58,301 nucleotides of DNA from Desulfovibrio sp. OH1186_COT-070 (GTDB lineage: Bacteria; Desulfobacterota; Desulfovibrionia; Desulfovibrionales; Desulfovibrionaceae), in assembly GCF_003860215.1 (NCBI RefSeq), contig NZ_RQYH01000013.1, positions 1 to 58,301 on the forward strand. The letters are read 5' to 3'. Below are positions 45,331 through 54,238 of this stretch, in pieces. The stretch's first letter is position 1, and every line of letters starts with the position of its first letter. The notes below the pieces were generated by a model that was not told the origin of the DNA, made no database searches, and saw nothing but the letters and a program-made list of their open reading frames with translations. The position numbers were made by a program, and so were the translations under genes.

Positions 45331-46788
45331 ATGGTGGAAGATACAGTGTCCCAATCTCAGGAAAATGATGACGATTTTGCTGCCATGCTGGCACAGCACG
45401 AAACGCCGGGAGATTTTTTGCAGCCGGGACAAAAAGTTTCCGGAACGATCATCGCAGTCACGGCTGATAATGTGTTTGTTGACATAGGCGTCAAGCTGGA
45501 CGGGATCATGGAAAAAAAAGATCTTCTGGGCCTGGACGGCAAAGAAGATTTTGCTCCGGGCGATACCATAGAAGCTTGGGTTATCAGTTCCTCCGCGCAG
45601 GAAGTGCGGCTTGCCCGCTCCATGACGGGGAGCGGCCTTGCCGCGCTTGAAAACGCCCAGGAGGCTGCGGTTCCGGTGGAGGGAAGAGTGGTCGCCGTAT
45701 GCAAGGGCGGCTACTCCGTTGAAGTGTTGGGCAAAACGGCTTTTTGCCCGGGCAGCCAGATCGGTGCATCCACAGAGGACGCCGCGTCCCTCGTGGGCCG
45801 CACAATGCAGTTTCTTGTGACCCGCATGGAAAACCGGGGCCGCAACATTGTTGTTTCACGCCGCGCGCTGCTGGAACGCGAGCGTACAAAAAACTTGGAA
45901 TCCCTACTGGAAACTCTCAAGGCCGGTGATACCATTGAGGGGCGCATCACGCGCCTGACGTCCTTCGGGGCTTTTCTGGAGCTTGCACCTTCGGTGGAAG
46001 GCATGGTGCATATTTCGGAACTTTCCTGGTCGCGCGTGGGGAGTGCGGACGAAGCTGTTTCGCTCGGCGATCTGGTGCGCGCCAAAGTGCTGCGCATTGA
46101 AAAAAATGACAAGGGACAGGTGCGCATCGCGCTTTCGCGCAAACAGGCAGAAGGTGACCCGTGGGAAAATATTTCTGAACGGCTCCATGCCGGAGCCGTG
46201 GTGCAGGGCAAGGTAACGCGCCTTGCCCCCTTCGGAGCCTTTGTGGAGTTGCTGCCCGGCGTGGAAGGCCTGACGCACCTTTCGGAGATGTCCTGGAGCA
46301 AGAGGATCACCGCAGCAGAAGAAGTGCTTGCCGTCGGCGACACGATTTCCGTAAAAATCAAGGAAATTGATGCAGGTTCGCGCCGCATATCCCTGAGCCT
46401 GCGCGATGCGGAAGGCGATCCCTGGCAGGACATTGCCTTCACTGTCGGACAGACTGTGGAAGGCACGGTGGAAGGGCAGAGCAAGCACGGCCTTTTTGTT
46501 ACCCTTGCTCCGGGCATTACCGGGCTTCTGCCGCTGGGAGTCATGAAAAAGTCCGGGCAGGCCGGACAGTATGCCAAGCTTGGCAGGGGAGACGCCGTGA
46601 CGCTGACCATTCAGAGTGTGGATGTGCCCTTGCGGCGCATCGGCCTTGCCCCGGAAGGCGAAACAAACCTTCATGCATCGGATGAAGAAAATGCGTGGAA
46701 GCAGCATGCGCAGAGCAAAGCCTCCTCGGGCGACACGGGCATCATGGCGCAGGCGCTGCAAAAAGCCATGCAGAAAATGGAGAAATAA
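45331..46788 (+). CDS. rpsA: S1 RNA-binding-domain protein, 30S ribosomal protein S1-like
   Basis: The 485-residue product has about five S1 domains: near 33-100 ('VSGTIIAVTADNVFVDIGVKLDGI'), 115-180, 195-265 ('IEGRITRLTSFGAFLELAPSVEGMVHISELSW'-type), 280-350 and 368-435. Domains 3 and 4 are the canonical forms. It is shorter than the six-domain E. coli S1 (557 residues) but like the S1 of several deltaproteobacteria; it probably helps mRNA bind the 30S subunit. Whether it is the main S1 or a paralogue cannot be decided here. ATG 45331 follows GAGGAG. The upstream frame is non-coding. The downstream protease gene starts 4 nt after the stop. Confidence 0.85.
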   Translation: MVEDTVSQSQENDDDFAAMLAQHETPGDFLQPGQKVSGTIIAVTADNVFVDIGVKLDGIMEKKDLLGLDGKEDFAPGDTIEAWVISSSAQEVRLARSMTGSGLAALENAQEAAVPVEGRVVAVCKGGYSVEVLGKTAFCPGSQIGASTEDAASLVGRTMQFLVTRMENRGRNIVVSRRALLERERTKNLESLLETLKAGDTIEGRITRLTSFGAFLELAPSVEGMVHISELSWSRVGSADEAVSLGDLVRAKVLRIEKNDKGQVRIALSRKQAEGDPWENISERLHAGAVVQGKVTRLAPFGAFVELLPGVEGLTHLSEMSWSKRITAAEEVLAVGDTISVKIKEIDAGSRRISLSLRDAEGDPWQDIAFTVGQTVEGTVEGQSKHGLFVTLAPGITGLLPLGVMKKSGQAGQYAKLGRGDAVTLTIQSVDVPLRRIGLAPEGETNLHASDEENAWKQHAQSKASSGDTGIMAQALQKAMQKMEK

Positions 46789-46792
46789 CCTG

Positions 46793-48217
46793 ATGAATGC
46801 AAAAAAATTGTTCCTGACTCTGGCTCTGATGCTCCTTGCGCTGCCCATGGCGGCGTGGGGGGCTGCATTGCCGGACTTCAGCGATCTGGCCGCAAAAAGC
46901 GGTCCCGCAGTTGTGAACATCGGCACGGAAAAAAAGTCATCTTCCGGGCCTCAGGACGACTTTCTGGGAGAGATGTTTCGCAACATGCCTCCGGGATTTG
47001 AAAAATTTTTTGAGCAGTTTGATCCTCACAAGGGAGGAAAACGCCCCCAGTCAAAGCAGAAATCCCTGGGGTCGGGATTCATCATTTCCGCTGACGGCTA
47101 TATTGTGACCAACAACCATGTTGTCGCAGATGCGGATGTCATCAGGGTCACTCTGGATCAGAGCAACGGCAAAAGCGAGGCGCTTTCAGCAACCCTTGTG
47201 GGTGCGGACGAAGAAACCGATCTGGCCCTGCTCAAGGTAGACGCCAAAAAGAACCTTCCGTTTTTGGAGTTCGGCAATTCGGACAATCTGCGTGTGGGCG
47301 AATGGCTGCTGGCCATCGGCAACCCCTTTGGCCTGGACCATTCGGTCACTGCGGGCATCCTTTCTGCCAAAAACCGCAACATTCACGCCGGCCCCTTTGA
47401 CAATTTCCTGCAAACAGATGCGTCTATCAACCCCGGCAACAGCGGCGGCCCCCTGCTGAACATGAACGGGCAGGTTGTGGGCATCAACACGGCCATCATT
47501 GCCAGCGGGCAGGGCATAGGTTTTGCCATTCCCAGCAATATGGCCGCAAAAATCATCGAGCAGATCAAAAGCGGCCAGAAAGTCAGCCGTGGCTGGATAG
47601 GAGTAAGCATTCAGGACGTTGATGCAAATACGGCCAAGGCGCTGGGCCTCAAGGACACCGCCGGGGCGCTTGTGGGCAATGTCATGGATGGCGAACCGGC
47701 TGCCAAGGCCGGCATGAAGGACGGCGATATCATTCTTTCGGTAAACGGCAAAAAAATTGAAGATGCCGCAGCACTGCTGCGCGCGATCGCCGACACCCAA
47801 CCGGGGAATACCGCCGCAATCACCGTGTGGCGCGACGGCAAAAATGTTGACCTGAGTGTGACGCTGGGGGAACGCAAGTCTTCCGCCAGTGCCGGTCAGC
47901 GTGGCGGCAAGGGCAAACAGCAGAAAAGCGAGGGGTTGCTGGGCATCGCCGTGCGGCCACTCACTGACGAGGAGCGCCGGGATCTGAAAATCGGGAAAAA
48001 TGATGGCCTGCTCATAGTGGAGGTCAATCAGAACAAGCCGGCGGCGGAGGCTGACCTGCGCCCGGGCGACGTCATCCTCAAGGCGAACCTGAAACCGGTC
48101 AACAGCGTTGAGGCCTTGTCAAAAATTGTTGAGGAAGAAGGCGTTAAGCGTGGGGCTGTCATGCTCCAGATTTCCCGGCGGGGCGACATTTCTTTCCGCA
48201 CCGTTTCCCTCCAGTAA
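46793..48217 (+). CDS. Periplasmic Do-family serine protease (DegP/DegQ-like)
   Basis: Envelope quality-control protease. The 474-residue product has a signal peptide (MNAKKLFLTLALMLLALPMAAWG), the trypsin-like domain with His109 (NNHVVAD), Asp143 (ETDLALLK) and Ser217 (NPGNSGGP), and two PDZ domains (about 270-360 and 380-470). Length and layout match DegP/DegQ/MucD. ATG 46793 lies 4 nt after the S1 stop and uses GGAG within the last S1 codons, so the two genes are coupled. A near-perfect bidirectional terminator follows. Confidence 0.94.
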   Translation: MNAKKLFLTLALMLLALPMAAWGAALPDFSDLAAKSGPAVVNIGTEKKSSSGPQDDFLGEMFRNMPPGFEKFFEQFDPHKGGKRPQSKQKSLGSGFIISADGYIVTNNHVVADADVIRVTLDQSNGKSEALSATLVGADEETDLALLKVDAKKNLPFLEFGNSDNLRVGEWLLAIGNPFGLDHSVTAGILSAKNRNIHAGPFDNFLQTDASINPGNSGGPLLNMNGQVVGINTAIIASGQGIGFAIPSNMAAKIIEQIKSGQKVSRGWIGVSIQDVDANTAKALGLKDTAGALVGNVMDGEPAAKAGMKDGDIILSVNGKKIEDAAALLRAIADTQPGNTAAITVWRDGKNVDLSVTLGERKSSASAGQRGGKGKQQKSEGLLGIAVRPLTDEERRDLKIGKNDGLLIVEVNQNKPAAEADLRPGDVILKANLKPVNSVEALSKIVEEEGVKRGAVMLQISRRGDISFRTVSLQ

Positions 48218-48228
48218 TACTTGAAAGA

Positions 48229-48270
48229 CGGTTTTTTCGGAGCTGCCGCACGGCGGCTCCGAAAAAACCG
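48229..48270. terminator. Near-perfect 42-nt bidirectional terminator
   Basis: The arms CGGTTTTTTCGGAGC (48229-48243) and GCTCCGAAAAAACCG (48256-48270) pair fully. An inner GCCG-ca-CGGC stem and a T-G wobble extend this to a single hairpin with a 2-nt loop. U-tracts are provided on both strands. It is 11 nt after the protease stop. Confidence 0.9.
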
Positions 48271-48336
48271 GGAAAGAAGCAGCCGCGCGGCGGTACTGCA
48301 AGCTTTTGCCGGATATTTCAGCCACAGGGGGAGAGC

Positions 48337-49986
48337 ATGTCGGCCGTTCATAAAAATGCGGGGCAACTGCCCCTGGCGGAAAACCTGGAAAACATCCCGG
48401 CGCTCATGAGCGCCTATTACACGGACTTTCCCAATCCTTCCGTTCCCGCGCAGCGTGTTGCCTTTGGCACCTCGGGGCACAGGGGAACCTCTCTTGCGTG
48501 CAGCTTCAACGAAGAACATATCTACGCCATCACGCAGGCAGTGTGCGACTACCGGAAAGAACAGGGCACTGACGGGCCGCTTTTTCTGGGGGGGGACACG
48601 CATGCCCTTTCCGAAGCCGCGTTTCGCTCGGCACTGGAAGTTCTGGTGGCCAATGATGTGCACGTCCGTATTGCGTACAATGGAGCCTGCACGGCAACCC
48701 CCGCGATTTCCCATGCCATTCTCTCCTGGAATGCGCGCCGGACCAACGGGCTGGCGGACGGCATTGTCATCACGCCTTCGCACAACCCGCCGCGTGACGG
48801 GGGATTCAAATACAATCCTCCCCACGGCGGCCCGGCAGAAACGTCTGCCACAGGCTATATCGAGAAAAAAGCCAACGAATACCTGGAAAACGGCAACAAG
48901 GGGGTACGCCTTACGCATTTGCGGGCCGCGCTGACATCATCCCTTGTGCAGGAATACGATTTTGTCGCGCACTATGTGAATGATCTTGCCCATGTTCTGA
49001 ACATGCAGGCCATTGCCGCCTCCGGGCTTTCGCTTGCCGTCGATCCGCTCGGAGGGGCCAGCCTTCCGCTCTGGGAGCCCATCGCCGATACCTACAAAAT
49101 CAACCTGACCATCCTGAACAGGGCCGTGGATCCCACATTCCGCTTTGTCCCCCGCGACAGGGACGGAACCGTTCGCATGGACTGCTCATCGCCGTATGCC
49201 ATGAAAAAACTGCTGGACGAGAGCGGGCGCTTTGATCTTGCCTTTGCCTGCGACCCCGATGCGGACCGGCACGGCATTGTTACCCGCCAGGGATTGATGA
49301 ATCCCAACCAGTATTTGAGCGCGGCTGCCTGGTATCTTTTTCGGACGCGCGACCGGTGGCCCGCAGAGCGGGGCCTGGGAAAAACCCTGGTGACCAGCGC
49401 CATGCTTGACAGAATAGGGCAGGATCTGCGGCGGCCTGTGGTTGAAGTGCCCGTGGGATTCAAGTGGTTTGTTCCCTATCTGCTGAACGGGCGTTGCGGC
49501 TTTGGCTGCGAGGAAAGCGCGGGAGCTTCCTTCCTGGCCTTTGACGGAGCACCGTGGAGCACAGACAAGGATGGCCCGCTCATGTGCCTTCTGGCCGCAG
49601 AGATGATGGCCGTGGAAAAGGCATCTCCCGCAGAGCTGTATGCCTCTCTTGAAAAACGGCTTGGCGCTCCTGTGTATCAGCGTCTTGACGCTCCGGCGGA
49701 CGATCATGTACGCGCCAGACTCCTGAATCTCACGGCAGAGGATGTGGGCCTGAAATCGCTGGGCGGATCGCCCGTGACAGAAATTTTGACGCGCGCGCCC
49801 GGCAACGATGCTCCCATAGGCGGCGTCAAGGTGGTGAGCCGGGACGGCTGGTTTGCCGTTCGCCCATCGGGCACCGAAGCCATTTGCAAGGTATATGCAG
49901 AAAGCTTTCGTGATGAGGAGCACTTGCGGGCCATCCAGAAAGATGCCGTGGGTTTTCTGGACAAATTGCTCACAGGGCGGGAATAG
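48337..49986 (+). CDS. pgm: Alpha-D-phosphohexomutase family phosphoglucomutase
   Basis: Interconverts glucose-6-phosphate and glucose-1-phosphate. The 549-residue product has 'RVAFGTSGHRG' (substrate loop), the phosphoserine Ser148 in VITPSHNPPRDGG, the Mg loop 'ACDPDADRHGIV', the sugar loop 'GFGCEESAGASF' and the phosphate loop 'VRPSGTEAICKVY'. Length matches E. coli Pgm (546). ATG 48337 follows GGGGGAG. It is transcribed after the bidirectional terminator, so a promoter should lie in 48271-48336; I cannot name one. Confidence 0.96.
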   Translation: MSAVHKNAGQLPLAENLENIPALMSAYYTDFPNPSVPAQRVAFGTSGHRGTSLACSFNEEHIYAITQAVCDYRKEQGTDGPLFLGGDTHALSEAAFRSALEVLVANDVHVRIAYNGACTATPAISHAILSWNARRTNGLADGIVITPSHNPPRDGGFKYNPPHGGPAETSATGYIEKKANEYLENGNKGVRLTHLRAALTSSLVQEYDFVAHYVNDLAHVLNMQAIAASGLSLAVDPLGGASLPLWEPIADTYKINLTILNRAVDPTFRFVPRDRDGTVRMDCSSPYAMKKLLDESGRFDLAFACDPDADRHGIVTRQGLMNPNQYLSAAAWYLFRTRDRWPAERGLGKTLVTSAMLDRIGQDLRRPVVEVPVGFKWFVPYLLNGRCGFGCEESAGASFLAFDGAPWSTDKDGPLMCLLAAEMMAVEKASPAELYASLEKRLGAPVYQRLDAPADDHVRARLLNLTAEDVGLKSLGGSPVTEILTRAPGNDAPIGGVKVVSRDGWFAVRPSGTEAICKVYAESFRDEEHLRAIQKDAVGFLDKLLTGRE

Positions 49987-50051
49987 TTTTCACCTGCGCC
50001 ACGGCATGGGACCGCTGTGCCCGCGCAGCAAAAATATGCGAAAAAACATGC

Positions 50052-50930
50052 TCATCCGGCAGGGGAGAGCCCCACGCTGGCGCGGAGTCGGCGTATTTCT
50101 GACGGCAAAAGGGGGCGCACCGTTCCGGAGGGCAGGTCGCCAAGTTGCAGTGGCCCTTGCGCTACGCGGCGCAGCCGCAATATGGTCAGGCCAAGGTCAC
50201 GGCACATGCGCCGTATCTGGCGGTTCAGCCCCTGACGCAAAACCATGCGCAGCAAGGTATCAGCGCGCTGACCGCCCGCTTCAACAGCCACATCCGCCGG
50301 AAGGGTAGCGTCACCCTCTGCCAGGCGCATTCCCTGGCGCATGGCGTCAACAGCTTCCACGGAAACAGTGCCGCGCACGAGCACCTCATAGGTTTTGGGC
50401 TGGTGATGGCGGGGATGCATCAGGCGCTGGGCCAGTTGCCCGTCGTTGGTGAGCAGCAACAATCCCTCGGAAAAATAATCCAGGCGGCCCACAGGGTATA
50501 CACGTTGCCTGCGGGCGTCCGCAGGCAAAAAGTCCAGCACTGTGGGGCGTCCTTCAGGATCATCTGCCGTGCAGACCACCTGCGTTGGCTTGTGCAGCAA
50601 AAAATAGGCATGGGCCTGGGGCGATGCAAGGACGCGCCCGTCAACAGAAATGCTGTCCGTGGGAAAAACCTGACGTCCGGGATTGGTCTCCGGCATGCGG
50701 TTGACAGAAACACGCCCGGCAAAAATCAGTTGGTCAGCCTTGCGGCGTGAGCACAGCCCCGAAGCCGCAATGGCCTTGTTCAGTCTGACGGGGCTGCCGC
50801 CCGCGCTGTTGTTGGCATGGCCGACAGGCTCCTGACCAAATGTTGCTTGCCCGGATGTTTGCTCAGAACCGGCAGAAGCTTGGGCTGATACTTGGGCTGA
50901 CGCGTCCCAATGGATCATCATTTTTTTCAT
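50052..50930 (-). CDS. RsuA/RluB-family rRNA pseudouridine synthase
   Basis: The 292-residue product has an N-terminal Ser/Ala/Gln-rich extension of about 45 residues, an S4 RNA-binding domain ('VRLNKAIAASGLCSRRKADQLIFAGRVSVN') and a catalytic domain with Asp151 in VGRLDYFSEGLLLLTNDG, followed by 'KTYEVLVRG' and 'RQGLNRQIRRM'. It is closest in layout to RluB/RluE (23S) or RsuA (16S); the exact target uridine is not decidable. Initiation at ATG 50930 would include the low-complexity leader; a start nearer the S4 domain is possible. It is divergent from the RdgC-like genes. Confidence 0.92.
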   Translation of the reverse strand: MKKMMIHWDASAQVSAQASAGSEQTSGQATFGQEPVGHANNSAGGSPVRLNKAIAASGLCSRRKADQLIFAGRVSVNRMPETNPGRQVFPTDSISVDGRVLASPQAHAYFLLHKPTQVVCTADDPEGRPTVLDFLPADARRQRVYPVGRLDYFSEGLLLLTNDGQLAQRLMHPRHHQPKTYEVLVRGTVSVEAVDAMRQGMRLAEGDATLPADVAVEAGGQRADTLLRMVLRQGLNRQIRRMCRDLGLTILRLRRVAQGPLQLGDLPSGTVRPLLPSEIRRLRASVGLSPAG

Positions 50931-51019
50931 GGCAGTCAGGCAGGTACGGGTGGCTGGAAATGTTGGAAAAGTGTGCGTGAAGGGAGCGGCAGCGTCAAGT
51001 GGCCGGGGTTAAAAGTTTA

Positions 51020-51035
51020 CATAATTATCATTATG
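51020..51035. promoter_or_regulatory. AT-rich dyad in the promoter region of the RdgC-like genes
   Basis: CATAAT-tatc-ATTATG is a perfect 6-bp inverted repeat with a 4-nt spacer. It is in an otherwise GC-rich region 75 nt before the RdgC-like start, between a TTTACA box and CAATAT/TATAAG, so it could be an operator. By hand it matches a Fur-box consensus at about 12 of 19 positions, which is suggestive only. Confidence 0.4.
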
Positions 51036-51110
51036 GGACAATATAAGGGGGCCGCGCGGTCTTGCCCCTGCGCCGCGTCTGGCGTACAAAGGGCGCAAAA
51101 GGAGCACCTC

Positions 51111-51737
51111 ATGGGTTTTGTCAGCAGTTCCTGCAGTTTTACCCGCTTTCGCATTCTGGATCAGATTCCCGATGGACTATGGTTGCAGATTCCCGAGAAG
51201 TTGAAGCAATTTGCCATCATGGACATCGACGAAACCACAGAACTGCGGGCACACGGCTGGACATGTTTTGAAGACATGCTCGACACAACCTGGGGGACAG
51301 CCCCGCCCCAAAAAGGCTCTTATATTGTGTTTTCCCTGCGGCTTGATACGCGGCGCATCCCCGCCGGTGTGGTGAAAAAGCATCTTGCGCTGGCCATTCG
51401 GGAGGAAAAACAGCGGGCTCAGGCTCAAGGCAAAACCTTTCTTTCCCGCGAGCGAAAAAAAGAACTGAAAGAGCACGTCATGCTGCGCCTGAGGGCGCGC
51501 TTTCTGCCTGTTCCCGGGGAGTTTCACGTTGTGTGGGCCACAGACAGAAACGAGGTCTGGTTTGCCTCCACGCAACAAAAAATGCTTGATCTTTTCATGG
51601 AAGAATTTTTGCGCACCTTCGAGCTCCATCTGGAACAGATGACGCCGTATACCTTGGCGCTTTCCCTGCTTGACGAGGAAGGGCTCTCGCGTCTTGACTA
51701 TCTTGAGTCCACCCGTTTTGCCCCGCAAACGCATTGA
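51111..51737 (+). CDS. RdgC-like protein, N-terminal part
   Basis: The 208-residue product resembles the N-terminal part of RdgC (recombination-associated DNA-binding protein, about 300 residues in E. coli). Shared features are a 'GW' after a beta-rich start (ELRAHGWTCFEDM), 'SLRLDTRRIPAGVVKKHLALAI', the basic helix 'SRERKKELKEHVMLRLRARFLPVPGEF' and 'VWFASTQQKMLDLFMEEFLRTF'. ATG 51111 follows AGGAG. It ends at TGA 51735-51737. The next gene is in the same frame after 13 open codons and looks like the rest of the family, so this may be half of a split protein. Confidence 0.65.
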   Translation: MGFVSSSCSFTRFRILDQIPDGLWLQIPEKLKQFAIMDIDETTELRAHGWTCFEDMLDTTWGTAPPQKGSYIVFSLRLDTRRIPAGVVKKHLALAIREEKQRAQAQGKTFLSRERKKELKEHVMLRLRARFLPVPGEFHVVWATDRNEVWFASTQQKMLDLFMEEFLRTFELHLEQMTPYTLALSLLDEEGLSRLDYLESTRFAPQTH

Positions 51738-51776
51738 GCATCTGAACCGTCACAAGCCCAAGGAAGGCAGACTCTC

Positions 51777-52298
51777 ATGACAACGTCCGGCGAATCCACC
51801 GACAGCATTCTTGGTCAGGAATTTCTCACATGGCTCTGGTATCAGAGTGATGTTGCGCCCGGAGCTTTTGTGGACAAGGCGGGCGCGCCCTTTTCGCTCT
51901 CCATGGAGCAGCGCGTTGTGGTTGAAGGCGGCGAAGGTGACCTGCGTGAGGTTGCCACGGTGTCCGGCTCGCTTTCTCCCCTGCGGGAAGCCAGGTTTGG
52001 TCTGGGCACAGGGAAAAAAGTTACCCGGGCGCTTGTTCGCCTGGAAAAAGAGGAACTTGCTTTTCAGCTCAGCCTCAAGGCCGAAGATTTTTGCCTGAAC
52101 AGCCTCAAAACTCCAAAAATCGACAAGGGCGATGCTGACGACGATCCCGATGCCCTCCTGCTGGAAAAATTCTACCTTGTGGAAACATGCCTTGATCTGC
52201 TGGATGCGCTCTATGCGTATTTTCTCGCCTTGCGTCTTTCCCCCCGCTGGGATGCGACAGTGGCCGACATGCGCCAATGGATGACCCGCACGGAGTGA
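51777..52298 (+). CDS. Probable C-terminal part of the RdgC-like protein
   Basis: The 173-residue product begins with an ST-rich leader, then '[15 protein letters not shown]', followed by a beta-rich region ('[22 protein letters not shown]', '[30 protein letters not shown]') and a helical end with an Asp-rich patch ([12 protein letters not shown]). I read it as the second half of long RdgC-like proteins; that rests on recall of 'FLTWLW...' in such proteins and is moderately certain at best. It has its own site AAGGAAGG about 8 nt before the ATG. It is in frame with the upstream gene, separated by one TGA. The DppB-like gene starts 10 nt after its stop. Confidence 0.55.
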   Translation: MTTSGESTDSILGQEFLTWLWYQSDVAPGAFVDKAGAPFSLSMEQRVVVEGGEGDLREVATVSGSLSPLREARFGLGTGKKVTRALVRLEKEELAFQLSLKAEDFCLNSLKTPKIDKGDADDDPDALLLEKFYLVETCLDLLDALYAYFLALRLSPRWDATVADMRQWMTRTE

Positions 52299-52308
52299 CG
52301 CTTTTCAC

Positions 52309-53346
52309 ATGACCGCCCTCTCCTGCCAGCCTTTCGCACGCAAACGCCCTCTCCTCGGCATTATCCTGGCCATATGCAAAAAACTGTGCTGGATGCTGCT
52401 TGTGCTGTGGGGTATTACGCTGATCAGCTTTTGGGTCATCCATCTCGCCCCCGGTTCTCCCACAGATATGGAAACCACGCTGAACCCGCTGGCCGGAGAG
52501 GCTGCCCGGCAGCGGCTTGAGGTTCTTTACGGGCTGAACAAGCCCCTCCATGTTCAATATCTGGACTGGTTGACCCGCCTTGTGCATCTTGATTTCGGCA
52601 ATTCCATGTCTGCCGACGCACGGCCCGTCCTGACAAAAATTCTGGAGCGCCTGCCGCTGACCGTGAGCATGAACGTCATTTCACTGGCGCTCACTCTGCT
52701 CATTGCCATTCCTGTGGGCATTCTTTCTGCCTGCCGACAGAACACTCTGCTGGATCGCACCATTACGGTGCTTGTTTTTCTGGGCTTTGCCATGCCCTCC
52801 TTCTGGTTGGCCCTTCTGCTCATGATATTTTTCGGCATTGATCTCCAGTGGCTCCCCATTTCCGGCCTCACATCCATGAACTATGCCCAACTGGGCTTGT
52901 GGGAAAAATTTTGTGATCTGGCAAAACATTTGACCCTGCCCATTCTGGTCTACACGGTAGGGGGGGTGGCCGGTATGTCCCGGTATATGCGGGCCTGCAT
53001 GCTCGAAGTGCTGCGTCAGGACTATATCCTCACGGCCAGAGCCAAGGGCTTGTCGTCTGGCGCCGTGATCTGGCGGCATGCCCTGCGCAACGCCCTTTTG
53101 CCGGTCATTACCCTGCTGGGGCTTTCCGTACCGGGGTTGATCGGCGGCAGCGTCATTATTGAATCCATTTTTGCGCTTCCCGGGCTCGGGCAGCTTTTTT
53201 ACGCGGCTGTCATGGCGCGCGATTATACGATGATCATGGGCAACCTTGTTCTGGGCGCGGTTTTGACTCTGGCGGGAAATCTGCTGGCCGATGTGTGCTA
53301 CGGGCTGGCGGATCCGCGCATACGCAAAACCGGAGGGCAAGAATAG
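52309..53346 (+). CDS. ABC transporter permease, dipeptide/oligopeptide/nickel type (DppB-like)
   Basis: The 345-residue inner-membrane protein has six hydrophobic segments, the N-terminal '[48 protein letters not shown]' typical of DppB/OppB, and the EAA loop '[39 protein letters not shown]'. It forms the permease with the next gene. Ligands for this family are peptides, nickel or similar small molecules. No binding protein or ATPase lies next to the pair. The stop overlaps the next start by one base (TAGTG). Confidence 0.93.
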   Translation: MTALSCQPFARKRPLLGIILAICKKLCWMLLVLWGITLISFWVIHLAPGSPTDMETTLNPLAGEAARQRLEVLYGLNKPLHVQYLDWLTRLVHLDFGNSMSADARPVLTKILERLPLTVSMNVISLALTLLIAIPVGILSACRQNTLLDRTITVLVFLGFAMPSFWLALLLMIFFGIDLQWLPISGLTSMNYAQLGLWEKFCDLAKHLTLPILVYTVGGVAGMSRYMRACMLEVLRQDYILTARAKGLSSGAVIWRHALRNALLPVITLLGLSVPGLIGGSVIIESIFALPGLGQLFYAAVMARDYTMIMGNLVLGAVLTLAGNLLADVCYGLADPRIRKTGGQE

Positions 53347-54182
53347 TGTTTGCGGGCCGGATGAAAAGCCTTTTTGTGCGCAACAGCATGCTGCCTCTGG
53401 GGGCCGCTATTGTGCTCTGCATGTCGGCAAGCGCTCTGCTTGCGCCGTACATTGCCCCGTATGATCCCAATGCCATACACCTTGACCATATTCTGGAGCC
53501 GCCCTCCTCTCTTTTCTGGCTGGGAACCGACAGGCTGGGGCGAGATGTTTTCTCCCGCCTCCTGTACGGGGGCAGGGTGTCCCTTTGGGTTGGTTTTGTC
53601 GCTGTGGGAATTTCCATCACCATCGGAACAACCCTGGGGCTTGTGAGCGGATATTTTCGGAGCTGGGTTGACGAATGCATCATGCGCATGGTGGACATCA
53701 TGCTCTGCTTTCCCTCCTTTTTTCTCATTCTGGCTGTTATCGCCTTTCTTGAGCCGGATATGGGCAATATCATGGTTGTCATCGGCCTGACGTCGTGGAT
53801 GGGCGTGACGCGCCTTGTACGCGCGGAAACCTTGAGCTTGCGCGAACGTGAATTCGTTGCTGCCGCCCGCCTGGCAGGAGTGCCTGCGCAAACAATTCTT
53901 TTGCGGCATATTTTGCCCAACGCTCTGGCTCCGGTACTCATTACGGCAACACTGGGCATTGCCGGCGCCATTCTGGTAGAATCCAGCCTGAGCTTTCTGG
54001 GGCTTGGCGTACAGCCGCCCACAGCAAGCTGGGGCAATATGCTCATGGACGGAAAAGCGGTCATGGAAAGCGCGCCCTGGCTGTCTGTCTATCCCGGCAT
54101 GGCCATTCTGCTGACAGTGCTCGGATACAACCTTCTGGGGGAAAGCCTGCGGGACATTTTTGATCCGAGGCTTGCGCGATAG
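53346..54182 (+). CDS. ABC transporter permease, dipeptide/oligopeptide/nickel type (DppC-like)
   Basis: The 278-residue partner permease has an N-terminal helix, 'YDPNAIHLDHILEPPSSLFWLGTDRLGRDVFSRLLYGGRVSL', the OppC/DppC signature, and the EAA loop 'SLREREFVAAARLAGVPAQTILLRHILPNALAPVLI'. The GTG at 53346 is preferred because GGAGGG lies about 7 nt upstream and it overlaps the dppB stop; ATG 53361 is the alternative. It ends 56 nt before recN. Confidence 0.92.
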   Translation: MFAGRMKSLFVRNSMLPLGAAIVLCMSASALLAPYIAPYDPNAIHLDHILEPPSSLFWLGTDRLGRDVFSRLLYGGRVSLWVGFVAVGISITIGTTLGLVSGYFRSWVDECIMRMVDIMLCFPSFFLILAVIAFLEPDMGNIMVVIGLTSWMGVTRLVRAETLSLREREFVAAARLAGVPAQTILLRHILPNALAPVLITATLGIAGAILVESSLSFLGLGVQPPTASWGNMLMDGKAVMESAPWLSVYPGMAILLTVLGYNLLGESLRDIFDPRLAR

Positions 54183-54238
54183 GCAAGGGCGCGATACCGC
54201 GCGAAAACACGGAAATCTGTGGGGCAACCTGTCAAACC

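Noticed and set aside
51735..51790. A bacterial SECIS element after the TGA in the RdgC-like pair
   Set aside because: No convincing stem-loop with an exposed G/U apical bulge was found by eye, and the second half has its own ribosome site, so selenocysteine is the least likely of the listed options.
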